Shown here piece by piece: positions 24,401 to 33,067 of a stretch of 64,000 bases of DNA. The stretch comes from Henricia sp. BOLD:AAB3569. Its lineage: Eukaryota; Echinodermata; Asteroidea; Spinulosida; Echinasteridae. The DNA lies in contig JBBELK010000009.1 in NCBI GenBank assembly GCA_037783545.1, forward strand, positions 3,162,001 through 3,226,000, read 5' to 3'. Below the pieces are notes generated by a model. That model had not been told where the DNA came from and made no database searches. It worked only from the letters and a program-made list of their open reading frames with translations. Position 1 is the first letter of the stretch. Every line of letters begins with the position of its first letter. The position numbers and the translations under genes are program-made.

Positions 24401-27400
24401 TTCCGCCATTACCGTCCTGATAAATGTTTACGTGAAGCTCCCAGCTGCATAGTTGGTGCACAGCTATGCTAACACATGTAATGCGCGCATCCGGAACCCG
24501 CTAAATGACTATGCCTGGGGCATTGCAAAGAATATTGCCCTGTGGGCATATACGCGCCGGGTCTAGCCGATTTAATGCCCCCACTTTTAACCAATCAGAT
24601 GACAGGAATCTACGCATGAGGTATATAACTCTTGTTATTGACCTTGATGAGGAACATTACCGAGTAATAAGACGCACTACTTGTTACCACCGAGTGTTAT
24701 TGGGTTAAAGTGACGTCATCCCGTCCAAAAGTTTAACATAAAAGTGTCACTTTTAGCCATCTGAAAGTAGAAAAACTCAATCCATGTTCTGGGCATGACT
24801 ATTTTTTTTTGCCAAATTTAACAATAGGATAAGATAAATACCTTAGGTGTGGGACACCGTTGCATCCTTGTAGTATTTTGTACAGCTTGCTTTCATACAT
24901 GAGTTGCGGATGTCTTGCCTTGACTGGTTCTAATTTTACAGCAACCTCCTGGCGAAAGCAAACAAAAATACAAAGGAGATATTGTGAGTGATTATCAATA
25001 CACTTAAAATGGGAGAAAAATTCAAGTAACGATAATTAACATTATTATTACTACTTTCTGGTACTGAAACTAAGGATTCCTCAAAAGTGCTCATCGCACT
25101 GTCGCTCGCAAGCGTGAGGAAACCCGTGAGGAGAAGACAATGAATTAGAAACGGTCAGAGACACCAGGGAATCCCCTTGCTCTTCACGAAAGGGATCTTT
25201 AAAGTATGTTACCTAACACACTGGACCAACGGCTTTACATCTCTTCCGGAGGATGAAGCAAGTGTGTTTAAGTGCCTTGCTCAAGGGCACAGGTACCCCA
25301 GCCGGATATCGAACCCGCAACCCCAAGTTTTCACCAGTGTTGCGAGTCAGTGACCTAAACCACTCGGCCACCGTACCCCACACATACGGTGATCAAGGAG
25401 GCCGAGAGTTGTAGCTTATTTTCTCAGACAGTTATGTGTATGGCAAGGCCGACTGTACCAGCCTCCATAAGAGCCGCTGAGGCAGGGTGCGCCACTCTGG
25501 CCTGAAGTGTTGTCTGCTTGTAAGATGTGTGGCTCCAGAGGTCAGCTCATCCCATGCAGGTTTAATCAAGTTAAAACCCAACAAAATTGGGTTCATGAGA
25601 GCCTTTAACTACAGGAATTTCAAAAAAAAAGAAAAAGGAGTGGGCGGAAACATATCATTGCTTTGGGAATTACTGTTCAAACAGGCCCACTTAAAACTGG
25701 ATGATTGAAATTACTGAAAGTCTTGAAAGCGATTGGTTGATTGGAAAGAACTGTGTACATGTACTTGATCACGGCATGTACATGTATAAAGCATATGAGG
25801 CTGAAGTGTTTTCTAAAGCCCAGTGTACATCGACCTTGTAACTGGAAGCAACTCAACTGATCAGTTGCTGTCGATGTGTGCGTAGCGCGCACATCAACAG
25901 AAACTGATTAGTTGCGCAACTAGCGGCAACTGGGAGCATCTACCGGTAGCCAAGTCTACATTTCCAGTGCGCACACATCGATACGGCAACTCAGTAAAGC
26001 CTAGAGTACATTGAACTTGCAACTGGAAGCAACTGTTGCTTTCAGTTGCTGTCGATGTGCGCCCACCTGATCAGACACACTCGTGCAACTGACAGCAACT
26101 AGTTGCAAGTACGCATACATCGACGCAACTGAGCACAACTAGTCGCCAGAAAGTAGAACATAAGCAACTCGCGCCAACCAGGATTTTTCCAGTTGCCAAT
26201 AGTTGGCAAGTGCGCGTACATCGACCTTTTAAAGCAACTGATCAGTTGCTCACAGTTGCTGCGAGTTGCTTGCAGTTGCAAGGTCGACGTCTATCTTTTA
26301 TTTTTCTAACTCCTAAATTTCAGTGTGCCAACCAAATGTGCACTTACTGATGCTTAATATTTTAAAGAAAAACAATCTGATCAACTTTACAACTCTTCCC
26401 AAAGAGAATTGCTTTTTGGGGGGTGGGGTGGGCCGCTGGGGGAAGGGAAAGTACATGTATTAATTTGGTTGTGGGTGGCATTCTGGATGCTCCCAACATA
26501 CCGGTACATACATGTACCGTACTAGCTGGGCATACATGTAGTTACTGGGGTTGGGACATTAAAACAGATTTTTGAATATTGTCAGTGCGCTTAAACTGTC
26601 AGACAAACAGCTGTGAAATGTCAGGTCACCAGACTGACCAGACTACCGTATGTACATGCACATTGTATCAGTGCCTTGCCAAAGCCAATATAAAGTGGAG
26701 TCACCTTGGCACCAACACAGCATCTTGCAGCTGGGTTTGGGAGACAAAAATGTATCGACTCTCGCAGCCAAATTGACTCCTTCTGTTAGTCATTATGTCA
26801 AGAACGTGTAGTGGCTACATCCTGCATTGAATTCCATTCACTGGTCAACACTTCTTCTCCTTGATAATCACTAAGAAGTTTTAATTTTTGAAAAAGAAAC
26901 AATTTAGGTAGGGACTTGGAAATCTGCGACTTCATCGCGCGCGCACTGGGTACACTAATACTGGTCAGTTTTACAGTGGATTTCTGCTGTGTGCGAAGTG
27001 GCGCATCGTGAGAAATGCGCTGTAAAACATCACAGCATTGTTCAATTCAAACTTTTTTAATAGATACTGAAAATAAAGGATACTTTCTGACGATATTTAT
27101 TTTTAAAACGATTTTTTAAAATATTTAAATTGGAACACAGCAAGATGTTTGTTTGACGGTGAGATTTCTAGTCTAAAAAGGGTAGTTTGTGTTGCGAAAC
27201 AGATTTGTGAAACCAGCGACAGTTTGGGGAGATTGTCTCTGTTTGTGCAAAATTTCAGTGTAAAAAACATGCACTTTGTCGTTTGTTTTAGCACACAAAC
27301 TATTATCACTTCCTCTTTGTGAGCGTCGTCGAGTGCGTAGTTTTCATTCCAGGCATAAATCTGTGCTAAATTACACAGTGAACGATTTCGTTATGAAATA

Positions 27401-28637
27401 TTGGATAGCAGATTTGCTATGCAATTTTTTTTTTGCGTAGCAATTTTCAAATTTTGTTTAGCATTCCAGTATTTTTGTATAGCAAAATCAAAATGGATGA
27501 TTAAACGCTGCATATAAGGGCTTCTTTTGCGAGTTATTTTAAAGACCATAACAATGTTCCTATAGTAATATTCACATTTTCGTTTTTTCATTTTTCACTA
27601 ACATTAACAAAACTAATCTTGAAGTGCAAGAAAGGACCAGATGTTGAAAAAAATCGCTAAATCAAGTCAAAAACTGCGATGCACTTTGAAAAGTGGCATC
27701 GCAGATTGTCAAAAACGCGTCGCATTTTGCGATGCGATACAGGGGAAATCGTTCACTGCACAAAACCTTGCACATCTGTGTGTAAGCCCACTTGCTCAAC
27801 TTTTTATTGCGTATTTCTGCACAACAATCTTGCGATAATTTCAAGCAAGCTTATCGTAGCTATTTGTCAAACATTTTCCTCAATATGACTCAAACACCAG
27901 AAAGTGTCAATATTTTAAAGGGATGTAAATTTAGGAGTGACAAACATTCAACAGTTTCCTTCAACTTTCTACGGCATCTCAGTGGCAACCAGTGGACAGA
28001 ATTCATGCCACGTTAAGTTTTTGGCAAGTAAAATTATGACGTTTTGCCCTCTAACCAAGTTTAGGCAAGTTTTTTATTTTATGATCAAACTTGCATTTTT
28101 ACATGTCATATTACAAGACAAATCCCCTGTGTTCCTGCATGGTCAGATGGTAATCTTGCCTGAAGGAAAAACTCTAACGTAACTGTCGGCAGCCATAGTC
28201 GCCAGGTCCATGACCTCATCACCTGATCACCCTGTCACCCTATTGATGAACAATGGATGATGAATAGGGTGGCGACCTCACAGACCTGGTGACTATGCCG
28301 GCGTTTACGTTACAACAAGCTTTAATGAGAAACTGTTCCTTTCCATAATCATAAAAGCAAATTTCACACTGTTTCAGAATTTGTTTTATTATTGATTTAA
28401 CAAATAACGTAGGCTAAATTCTCTTCCTCGGTGCATATTCAGGGTAAAAATATGTCGGTAATTAATTAAACATTTAAAGAAATAAATTACCTCCCCGTTT
28501 GTTATGTTGATGCCCAAATAAATATCGCCGAACGACCCGCTGCCAATTTTCCGCACCAATTTGTACTTGCCACCGACCATGAATTCCGAACTGGACTTGG
28601 CACTGCCGCTGGCGTGAGCGGCCATGCTGCTTGCCAT
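12233..28637 (-). CDS. CSNK1A1: Casein kinase 1 alpha, complete tandem copy (seven exons)
   Basis: Serine/threonine kinase CK1-alpha. The exons are 28491-28637, 24842-24948, 16488-16614, 15042-15140, 14065-14204, 13284-13437 and 12233-12481. All junctions agree in phase and the sum, 1023 bases, gives 340 residues (human CK1-alpha is 337). All kinase landmarks are intact: [17 protein letters not shown], the catalytic loop [20 protein letters not shown], the CK1 signature [14 protein letters not shown], and [16 protein letters not shown]. The C-terminal tail is short and basic (ends KSKSKR). Exon 2 has several substitutions (PV for [13 protein letters not shown] for [11 protein letters not shown]) that the left copy lacks. 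The start is the upstream of two in-frame Met. No polyadenylation site was assigned with confidence. Confidence 0.95.
12534..12795. mobile_element. TTAA/AAAGGAG element, truncated copy
   Basis: Starts TTAAAGGAGTGTGTTCAGAT and matches the intact copy at 30947-31287 through TACCTCCCCAAAATACTATC and GGAACCAGATAAATTAGTTT. It diverges after about 12795, so the right terminus is lost. It lies in intron 6 of the kinase gene. Confidence 0.65.
13284..13437 (-). CDS. CSNK1A1: CK1-alpha exon 6
   Basis: Encodes [40 protein letters not shown] and [12 protein letters not shown]. The first base completes the Ser codon begun in exon 5 (phase 2). Donor GTGGGT. Confidence 0.95.
13553..13795 (-). repeat. tRNA-derived SINE, family B
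   Basis: Read on the minus strand it begins GTGGGCTACCATGGCCTAGT, with a tRNA-like GGCCTAGTGGTTTCGGTCGT A-box region, and contains the body phrase CTTGAGGAAGGCGTTCAACC. It is similar to copies at 25150-25385 and 37285-37590. It sits in intron 5 of the kinase gene. Confidence 0.55.
14065..14204 (-). CDS. CSNK1A1: CK1-alpha exon 5 (activation segment)
   Basis: Encodes [20 protein letters not shown] and [20 protein letters not shown], then HLGIEQ. It carries the DFG motif and the CK1-specific activation loop. Ends in phase 2 before GTCAGT. Confidence 0.95.
14280..15035. mobile_element. CGAGCTCGG-family element filling intron 4
   Basis: The left end carries GAACACCGAGCTTGGGATCA and the right end GATCCCAAGCTGGGGACCAG followed by TGTGAACAC, matching the ends of the copies at 19388-20372 and 54523-54934. 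The outermost 30 bases on the left are missing. It occupies about 90 percent of the 837-base intron and ends 6 bases from the exon-4 donor. Another element is nested inside at about 14385-14832. Confidence 0.65.
14385..14832. mobile_element. GGGGTCACACGA-family element, nested copy
   Basis: Phrases such as ATTACAATAAAGTGCGGTCA, GTATTGTAATCCATCCC, ACTATAGTAATACTATAATA and GGGATGTCGTAATTCGTGTG reappear in the same order at 48058-48537. The middle is GC-rich with CACGCGC-type inverted sequence. It interrupts the CGAGCTCGG element of intron 4. Confidence 0.6.
15042..15140 (-). CDS. CSNK1A1: CK1-alpha exon 4 (catalytic loop)
   Basis: Encodes [20 protein letters not shown] then [13 protein letters not shown]. 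The HRD and DN catalytic residues are present. 99 bases, phase 0 at both ends, donor GTACAT. Confidence 0.95.
15593..15665 (-). tRNA. tRNA-like sequence, probably pseudogene or SINE head
   Basis: On the minus strand 73 bases begin GGCTTCATAGCTCAATTGGT and end CTCTGTGGAGCCA. The 7-bp acceptor stem pairs (GGCTTCA with TGGAGCC, one G-T), the A-box TAGCTCAATTGGTAG and a B-box AGTTCAAATCT are recognisable. The anticodon stem pairs poorly, position 33 is C rather than T, and the T stem has mismatches, so a functional tRNA is unlikely. It lies in intron 3 of the kinase gene. Confidence 0.45.
16110..16440. repeat. GC-rich dispersed-repeat-like block
   Basis: An unusually GC-rich block within an AT-rich intron, with phrases like GGTGGCCGGGGCCCGCTACA and CCAACTCCTTGGCTTAAAAC. 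It has no splice sites or conserved protein. It resembles an untranslated part of a retroelement, but I cannot name a family. Confidence 0.3.
16488..16614 (-). CDS. CSNK1A1: CK1-alpha exon 3
   Basis: Encodes [40 protein letters not shown] and DQ. The first base completes the Arg codon split after exon 2. Acceptor TATCTTTCAG, donor GTGAGC. 127 bases. Confidence 0.95.
16995..17410. repeat. Direct tandem duplication with a tRNA-like 3' part
   Basis: The block starting TGTTTTTGTTAAATGTTAAG at 16995 recurs at 17229. Both units end in CCATGGGACTCAAAACCCAT, then GACGTCTTAACCA. Read on the minus strand this end looks tRNA-like (TGGTTAAGACGTCTG, then a GGTTTTGAGTCCC B-box). A third, degraded partial copy lies near 17720-17800. 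Confidence 0.65.
19388..20372. mobile_element. CGAGCTCGG-family element, about 985 bp
   Basis: Left end AGACCGTGTTTACACTGGTC and right end AAGTGTAAACACGGTCT are inverted repeats. Each is followed inward by the palindrome CCCGAGCTCGGGATC. Repeated phrases inside include CCGAAATCTCGGGGTCTGAT-type sequence near 20240. No transposase frame; no clear target duplication. Confidence 0.7.
20446..20818. mobile_element. CGAGCTCGG-family element, second copy
   Basis: Begins ACACCGTGTTTAGACTGGTC, then CCGAGCTCGGGATCAAGATT, and ends with GACCCCGAGCTCGGGATAA. The right terminus is cut off at the junction with GGGTC-like sequence at 20818. It follows the first copy by only 75 bases. Confidence 0.65.
20818..21230. 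mobile_element. Degraded copy of the large GGGTCATT element
   Basis: CCGTGAATCAATACAGTATT, AAAACATTCATTACTTGTAA, GTGACATTTGGTG and AAGGATTGTTTAGTTTAGG match, in order, the intact element at 44487-45083. The end near 21200 (ACTTCATGGACAACTT) is a mutated terminus. Confidence 0.5.
22240..22440. mobile_element. Palindromic element with TGTCCGCATTGGAC ends
   Basis: The left end TGTCCGCATTGGACTTTTC and right end AAAAAGTCCAATGCGGACA are inverted repeats. Internal phrases AGGAAAAGTTCCC and GAGAGGAAAACGTCCTAGGC recur, with a related copy at 62822-62932. Confidence 0.6.
22591..22835. mobile_element. GGGTC-terminal MITE, copy 2
   Basis: Inverted ends GGGTCTTTCTATAAATTAGG; flanked by ATCT on both sides (4-bp target duplication). 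It is the best-preserved copy of the 242-257-bp family. Located in intron 2 of the kinase gene. Confidence 0.8.
24842..24948 (-). CDS. CSNK1A1: CK1-alpha exon 2
   Basis: Encodes [20 protein letters not shown] then [16 protein letters not shown], with the ATP-anchoring Lys in VAVKLE. Acceptor CTTTCGCCAG, donor GTATTT, 107 bases, ends in phase 2. Confidence 0.95.
25150..25385 (-). repeat. tRNA-derived SINE, family B
   Basis: On the minus strand: GGGGTACGGTGGCCGAGTGG, then TTTAGGTCACTGACTCGCAA, then a B-box GGGTTCGATATCC. The body includes CCTTGAGCAAGGCACTTAAA. The head looks derived from a tRNA of the Leu/Ser type (long arm). Similar to 13553-13795, 37285-37590 and the head at 55122. Confidence 0.7.
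25812..26292. mobile_element. GTTGC-rich element, copy 1
   Basis: Starts GTGTACATCGACCTTGTAAC and ends GTTGCAAGGTCGACG. The interior is a chain of AGTTGC/GCAACT words and a second inner terminus-like phrase at about 26005. A related, longer copy lies at 35668-36336. Possibly two head-to-tail units. Confidence 0.55.
28176..28315. repeat. Short palindromic repeat
   Basis: TAACGTAACTGTCGGCAGCC with CATAGTCGCCAGGTC on the left is answered by GACCTGGTGACTATGCCGGC with GTTTACGTTA on the right, with an internal CACCCTATTGATGA inverted pair. It is a foldback MITE of about 140 bp. Confidence 0.5.
28491..28637 (-). CDS. CSNK1A1: CK1-alpha exon 1
   Basis: Encodes [40 protein letters not shown] and LGINITNGE, ending at the donor GTAATT (phase 0). 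It resembles the human N terminus MASSSGSKAEF, with an insertion. The ATG at 28635-28637 is the most upstream in frame that keeps this similarity. Confidence 0.95.
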
Positions 28638-29280
28638 GACGGCCGTGGCCTGACAATCTGCCGAGGAACGGGGTGAAATTTAGAGGTGGGTTGGTTGGGC
28701 AGTTCTTGCTTGAAAACCAGAAAGACATCAGGACGTGAGTCATTGGACCTTTCGCTTCGTCTTCGCCATTTTTTTGCTCTGTATGACTAACGACAACGCA
28801 CGTCTTATTATGAGTATGTTTGTGTTACGCATTCGTCCTGAAACAGCTGTGCACTGCAGACATTACGTACAGACACAATAGCACTAGTGCATTGTGGGAA
28901 GTCTGCGTGTACGGGGTTTTTAAAACGACTGTATTTCGAAGTCTTAGGCTTGGGCTCCATTGTATATCAAAATTTCAAATCCACCTTAAATATGCTCAAG
29001 TGTCCTTCAAACTCATGCATAATTGTTCTATTAAATACGAAGCCTTTTAAAGGAGGTACAAAGCTGCTCTAGAGATAAATACAGAGACAAATGTGTGAGC
29101 CAAAGCACTTGTTGAGTACAGTGTTTCGTCAACGCCTACAGAAAGTACTGGCGGCGCTCTTCACTTACCTTGTTGCCACGGAAAGCAATAAATTTGCATG
29201 TGGTAACGCCCAAAAGTTACTATGAGGGCGCTAGACTCAATACCATTCTGCCTTGGGAAAAAATGCTTCTAAAACAACAG

Positions 29281-29440
29281 AGTACTAAAGCGAAAGGTCA
29301 CCCTTTGTATGTTGCCGTTACTGGGTCTACACTAAAACCAGTGAACTTTTCCCCTGCGCTCTAGCAATGGACTTTTTAGATTACCAGCGAATGTTTAGAC
29401 CCAGTTACCATAACAAAGACGTCACACTTTAGTACTCCAT
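29281..29440. mobile_element. ACTAAAG/ACGTCA MITE, copy 1
   Basis: Left AGTACTAAAGCGAAAGGTCA and right GACGTCACACTTTAGTACT are inverted. Inside are TGGGTCTACACTAAAACCAG and TTACCAGCGAATGTTTAGAC. The same order occurs at 32204, 41088, 53466 and 56018. Confidence 0.65.
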
Positions 29441-30946
29441 TCAGAACCTAACTCCTCTTAATTAAATGCATCTTGGAGAGAGGCTACAATTGTCTGCAAA
29501 TTTCTGCAACTTAGTTCGTCCTCGACTGACTTGAAACAGTGAACTTGCAATAACAAGCGAGGGCGAGGGGAAAAAAAATCTGTAACTGCCCCACGTGACA
29601 TCACAAAATTCACATCAGCATAAAAACCAAAAACATGCATTTCCACCTTCAATTTTCAAAACAACTTTCCGAGTCGAATTTTATTGTTTTGCCAAAAGAG
29701 AAAGAGAAGCAGTCCTTCAGCATGGATTAAAATGATATAAAATGAATTCCGTATCAGTCACTACAGTGAAAGACGTACAAGCAAATCAAAAACTGATGAG
29801 AATCAAACGGTCCGCTAATTTCCAAATTATATTTATTTTTCAAGTTCTGTACAAATTCCACTCGTATTTACATTTTGTATCACATTTTCATCAATTTAGT
29901 AATCACCCAGAACTCAAAGTTGACAAGGCACTGTTCATAACTTAGCGCTATATAAACTCCAAAGAGTCCATAAAAACAAACAGAAAACGTAACAGAAAAA
30001 CCTTCAATTACTCAAAATTGGCCAAAGATCACTAAAATCTTGATATTAATTTGTTCTTAAAAGTAACAATTAAGAATCTTAAGGCAAAATATATATTGAA
30101 TCCGTATGTAAGAAAACAGATTACAAAACATCTTACAGCATTCAGAAAATAAAAAAATATTTCAAAATCTGCAATTCGCAAGGGATCACGTCCCTTGCGA
30201 ATTTCGAGTAGTAGGCCTATATTCACTCTCCAACATTTAGTAAGTTACGGCCAAAAAAAGTGCAATTTTAAAACTCCGACGCCCGGCCCAAATTCCACAA
30301 GTTCTGTCTTTTGTTTATTCAACTGTACCATTGGTGGATTTTTTTAGGCCGATATTTCATTGGAAAACCCGAGAAAATTAATCCATATTTCATTCAAATT
30401 ATTTCTTCAGGGCGAAATTGCCCCCGAGTAGAAACATTACACCTTTAATTGTTTATCAAACTGGCTGGCTTTTTATACAATACCATTTTTTTCTTTTCAA
30501 TTTGATACATGAAAAGTGTACATTTCCAGCTACAAAACATTTTATTTATACAACAAAGATAACCTTGACAAATTCCCGTTTTCCCACTTATCAAAAATAA
30601 TTGCTTTTATTCTTCACAGAGAGCTATGGTTAGCAAAATACCAGTGGATTAAACGTTAAGGCACGACTGTCATTACTTAGATGTCGGCTTGGGCGACTCG
30701 CTATTCAGTTTGGATTATATTCCATTTTCGAAATAAAGTTGCCACCAATTAATAAATTAAAAAAATTATATTAATTAATTGGAAAAATATCCCCCATCAT
30801 TAAAACCAATAGACCATATGCGTATGACGTCAGTTCAGAGGGCAGTCTTTGTCTCCTAAGGGCGCAAAATTTGCGCATCTAGTTTTTAGAAATCTAAAAC
30901 GAGAAAACTATCCTCTTAGCTGCTACACGCATAATGGCTATTGTTT

Positions 30947-31287
30947 TTAAAGGAGCGTGTTCGGAAAATGGGATATATTTTTTTGACCTAACAATCATAT
31001 AAAATACCTCCCCAAAGTACTATCCGTGGAAAGAAAACGGGAAATTTGCAAGCTCCAATTTTGATGTGGAAAAGCAAAAAGGTTGGTGTAATTACTACAC
31101 TGCTTTATGGAACCAGATAAATTAGTTTACAAAACTTTGGTGTTTTTTTGACGATATCCTTGAAAATATACGGATTGAGAATGCGAAATGTCAGGATGGT
31201 AATGAGAAAAATATGACAATTGATATAGTATCAAAATCCCAAGAAAAATTGGTGTGTCAAAAATGTGATCTGAACACACTCCTTTAA
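30947..31287. mobile_element. TTAA/AAAGGAG element, intact copy (341 bp)
   Basis: Starts TTAAAGGAGCGTGTTCGGAA and ends GTGATCTGAACACACTCCTT then TAA. TTAA flanks both ends, as for piggyBac-type insertions. No open frame for a transposase. It is the reference copy for those at 7787, 12534 and 37596. Confidence 0.7.
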
Positions 31288-31899
31288 TTTACAAAATAAA
31301 ATAACTGCAATTTTATTTTGAAGAGTTCGGAGAGTAAAGATTTAAAGCCACTTTCTTGGTCTATAATTACAGTGCAAAGGTATAAATACTCAAGAATTAC
31401 TTTAAGTACTTTCACATAAAAGATCGAAATTACCCAAAACCTTAGATAAGAGGCACTTATTGAATGATGCAATCGGCCCGATATTCATCGCATTCCCTAC
31501 GAAGCCAAATATATTTTGCGGATAATAGAAATTTACTAAAAATACACTTTTAAAAAATATTAATATATTTTTAAGTCTTGTTTTGTATTTCATTCAAAAA
31601 TGCAAATAATTATTGAAAAATAATCTTATAGGTCTACTAAGAACCATCGTTTTCGTTACGATCATCTAAATTTCGTTCGCATTGAAAAAAAATGCATTGT
31701 CTGCTGATTGCATATGTTCAAGTATGGTAATTTCAACCAATATGAAGTCGTTTAATAATACATGTATGTCGGAAATGAAGGGCAGTAGCACCAAGTCGTT
31801 AGAAAAATTAAAGTTGACAAATAAATCCGAGCAAAGTATGGGAAAATCGTAAGGTTTGCATACTTCGTTAGCTTTCAAATGAGGTATAAGTCTAAAAAA

Positions 31900-32027
31900 T
31901 TAAAAGCACAGGCTCGTCAGCATTCGTGCCACGAAATACGCAGCTCCATAGCAAAGGCATGAAGCTGCATATTTCGTGGCACGAATTTGGCCTCAAGCGC
32001 GCATTGCTGACGAGCCTGTGCCTTTAA
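31900..32027. mobile_element. TTAA hairpin MITE, copy 1
   Basis: A near-perfect hairpin: GCACAGGCTCGTCAGCAT on the left and TTGCTGACGAGCCTGTGCC on the right, with a TTCGTGCCACGAAATACGCA arm and a loop near AGCAAAGGCATG. TTAA at each end. Copies at 46631, 53936 and 58566. Confidence 0.75.
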
Positions 32028-32203
32028 ACAATGGGAATTTATTGGAGCACAATATTGTGATTTTGAAACTTTGATGTTTCGTAAAAATTTCAAAATATGC
32101 ACTTCTTATTCCATAACTTCTCAATGGTGACTTTTATCTTCTTTGGCCGATATCTTATGCAAAACTTAGACTTAGCCACCATATACATGTAACAGCAACA
32201 GAC

Positions 32204-32368
32204 CACTAAAGTGTAACGTCAGTTGCCATGATAACCGGGTCTAAACATTCGCTGGTAATCTGAAACGTCTATTACTAAAGCGCAGGTAAACGGTTCACTG
32301 GTCTTAGGCTTTTAGCGTAGACCCAGTAACCTTGGCAACACACAAAGGGTGACGTTTGCACTTTAGTA
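32204..32368. mobile_element. ACTAAAG/ACGTCA MITE, copy 2
   Basis: Left CTAAAGTGTAACGTCAGTTG, right GGTGACGTTTGCACTTTAGT. The internal phrase GGGTCTAAACATTCGCTGGT is shared with the other copies. Confidence 0.65.
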
Positions 32369-32956
32369 CTCTACTACTCCTCTACTCTACGTTATCGATT
32401 AATTACTACGTTATCAATTGTAACATCGCTTCCTATGTCCATGTTACATTTGATAATGCAGTAATTAACGAATAACGTATTATCAGCTGAAAATAGGAAG
32501 ACTTGGACCTTTTGCAAAAATAAGAATTTACTAATATTCTTAAAGCAGTATAAAATATGATTACTACTATTCTATTATAAATCTTTTAGTATGTTAGTTA
32601 CATTTAATATTATGTGCAACTAATTCAAAAAGTCAAGTAGCAATTTCGCTTTTGTGAAATTGGAGTAAAAAAACAAACAAAGATGAAATTAATAACTTGT
32701 GGATCTATAATAATTTACTTATTGCAATTTACTTAATGGAGTAAATTCCTACGTATCGTCACAATTGGTCGCTGCCTGTCTGAATTTGCCTTAAAAAAAT
32801 TTGTATTTTTTTGGCAAAAATAATCCTAGCGTCAACTGGTTAAGCAGTGCAGCATTACACTCAAACATCGGACAGCAGCTCAGAGCTGGAAGGAGGTAGG
32901 AACATAGATTACCGTAACCGTTTGCCGATTGGCTTGCGTATTTTTTTGTTTAACCG

Positions 32957-33067
32957 TCAACGGAAGTTTGGTGCTGCGACCTTGAGACACGTTTGACCAG
33001 CATCAGCGGCTAAGATTAGGGGGTTGGTCATGTGGTGCTGAATGAGAAGTACTGCCGAGTCAAAAAC
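32957..33067 (-). CDS. SH2 adaptor, last exon (SH2 C terminus, stop)
   Basis: After the acceptor TTCCTCAG the frame reads VFDSAVLLIQHHMTNPLILA, then ADAGQTCLKVAAPNFR and TGA (32957-32959). This is the helix B and final strand of an SH2 domain (pattern LIxHHxxxPLIL). 111 bases, joined in phase 0 to the preceding exon ending LYKESEQ. Confidence 0.85.
   Translation of the reverse strand, partial: VFDSAVLLIQHHMTNPLILAADAGQTCLKVAAPNFR

Larger units (their letters stand above)
16615..24841. other. Intron 2 of the complete CK1-alpha gene
   Basis: This 8.2-kb intron has no supported exon. It holds a tandem duplication (16995-17410), two CGAGCTCGG elements (19388-20372, 20446-20818), a large-GGGTC-like fragment (about 20818-21230), a palindromic element ending in GTCCGCATTGGAC (22240-22440), a GGGTC MITE (22591-22835) and much TACATGTA-rich sequence. 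Confidence 0.5.
24949..28490. other. Intron 1 of the complete CK1-alpha gene
   Basis: No exon is supported. It holds a family B SINE (25150-25385), a GTTGC-family element (25812-26292), a small palindrome (28176-28315) and otherwise AT-rich sequence. From 26300 to 28170 I see nothing recognisable. Confidence 0.5.
28638..32956. other. Intergenic region between the SH2 adaptor and CK1-alpha
   Basis: It should contain the CK1-alpha promoter and the adaptor's 3' UTR; no TATA box or poly(A) site was assigned. Repeats: two ACTAAAGTGTAACGTC elements (29281-29440, 32204-32368), an intact TTAA/AAAGGAG element (30947-31287) and a TTAA hairpin element (31900-32027). The rest is AT-rich without recognisable exons. 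Confidence 0.5.

Noticed and set aside
26000-26290. CRISPR-like regular GCAACT repeats
   Set aside because: Spacing is irregular, words occur in both orientations and the context is eukaryotic; it is the interior of a DNA element.
29458-29545. Minus-strand frame containing FKSVEDELSCRNLQ as the end of the SH2 domain
   Set aside because: It lacks the His-Tyr/His-His and PL(I/V)L pattern. A proper SH2 end in phase is at 32957-33067.
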